Source of the DNA: Kiritimatiellia bacterium
GTDB taxonomy: Bacteria > Verrucomicrobiota > Kiritimatiellia > RFP12 > UBA1067
Length of the DNA: 37,659 nucleotides
Direction of reading: 5' to 3'
Assembly: GCA_017514235.1 (NCBI GenBank)
Contig: JAFWKK010000027.1
Location: forward strand, 1-37,659
Shown: piece by piece, positions 37,318 to 37,659 of the stretch
How positions within the stretch are numbered: position 1 is the stretch's first letter
Layout: each line of letters begins with the position of its first letter
Position numbers and translations under genes: made by a program
Notes under the pieces: generated by a model
What the model saw: only the letters and a program-made list of their open reading frames with translations
Database searches by the model: none
Told to the model about the DNA's origin: nothing

Positions 37318-37659
37318 TCAGAGCTCAAACTCTTTCTTGTTCTTCAGAATGGCGCCGTTCCGCGCGTCGACATCGACCTCGTACTCGTGAAAACCGGTCT
37401 TGAGTTCGATTTCGTACACCGGAACGCCGCCCTCATAGTCCAGCTTGCACTTCCGGACGGTTGCGGAGCCCGGCTGGAGTCCCGCCGCCTGAAACGCGAG
37501 GCGCTGCGCATCCTCGCGAGAGATCATCCCGGACGCACCAACCGCTGGCGCGGCGACTGGCACGGCGACAGGTGCAGATGCCGCAGGCGCGGGTGCGGGG
37601 GCGGCTAGAGCGGGCGCAGGCGCGGAAGCAGCGGGAGCGGGTGCGGCGGGCGCGGGCGC
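37318..37659 (-). CDS. PepSY-domain protein with Ala/Pro-rich linker, partial
   Basis: The frame is open to the right edge, so the N-terminus is outside the window. The visible 113 residues are an Ala/Pro-rich linker (about 47 residues, repeats of APAPAA) and a C-terminal PepSY domain: MISREDAQRLAFQAAGLQ, LDYEGGVPVYEIELKTG, FHEYEVDVDARNGAIL. PepSY domains occur in secreted or membrane proteins and are thought to inhibit proteases or bind ligands. The linker suggests the domain is tethered to the envelope. Confidence 0.85.
   Translation of the reverse strand, partial: APAPAAPAPAASAPAPALAAPAPAPAASAPVAVPVAAPAVGASGMISREDAQRLAFQAAGLQPGSATVRKCKLDYEGGVPVYEIELKTGFHEYEVDVDARNGAILKNKKEFEL

Noticed and set aside
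1-37659. tRNA or rRNA genes, attachment sites and replication origins
   Set aside because: I looked for tRNA-like T-loops and CCA ends, rRNA motifs and DnaA-box clusters and found none I could support.

Overview
The window is a GC-rich chromosomal segment from a Gram-negative bacterium. It carries lipid A and lipopolysaccharide genes (an LpxL/HtrB-type acyltransferase, a GT4 glycosyltransferase and an LptA/OstA-like protein). It also has very large secreted proteins built from BspA-type leucine-rich repeats, LamG-like and GLUG-like modules, and many AAA_14/DUF4143 ATPases and toxin-antitoxin pairs. Together these suggest a host- or sediment-associated member of the PVC superphylum, probably Kiritimatiellota/Lentisphaerae-like. 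This placement is an inference from gene style; no rRNA or tRNA gene was seen.

Layout. 1-2432 (-) is the start of a large BspA-like surface protein cut by the left edge. 2803-4925 (+) is a two-gene acyltransferase/glycosyltransferase operon. 4936-6240 (-) is purE plus an HD phosphohydrolase. 6286-10244 (-) is an OstA-like gene, topA and a xer recombinase, all tightly packed. 10273-11832 (-) is a secreted barnase-like RNase with its barstar inhibitor, followed by a conserved membrane-anchored protein. 12020-13789 (+) encodes a chagasin-like protease inhibitor and an ATPase, facing a secreted esterase (13833-14969, -). 15184-19854 holds an unrecognised 753-residue protein, a von Willebrand A protein, a helical DNA-binding-like protein coupled to a low-molecular-weight tyrosine phosphatase, and a 100-residue protein whose N-terminus matches that of the 753-residue protein. 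20017-20620 is a higBA module, 20827-24393 a giant surface protein, and 24665-25248 a relB/yafQ module.

25.3-31.0 kb is an accessory and partly decayed region. It holds C-terminal gene fragments (D-lactate dehydrogenase, DUF1275, an HD-protein copy), a MarR regulator with a clear operator, a cupin, a cysteine-rich lipoprotein beside a two-component pair whose kinase lacks an ATPase domain, an HD protein and a U32-like gene broken by an in-frame TAG. 31119-32205 (-) is a DUF3793/flavodoxin operon. 32482-37659 (-) holds a small anchored protein, a LamG-like surface protein, a second AAA_14/DUF4143 ATPase and the end of a PepSY protein.

Two themes run through the whole window. First, promoters share an extended -10 (TGNTATAAT) placed only 5-9 nt before an ATG, which points to widespread leaderless mRNAs. 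Second, intergenic spaces are mosaics of dispersed short repeats: a 9-bp-period ACACGAAAT type, a GGGGACWGTCCCC palindrome, and others. The best candidate for something undescribed is the 15.1-19.9 kb block with the shared N-terminal motif.
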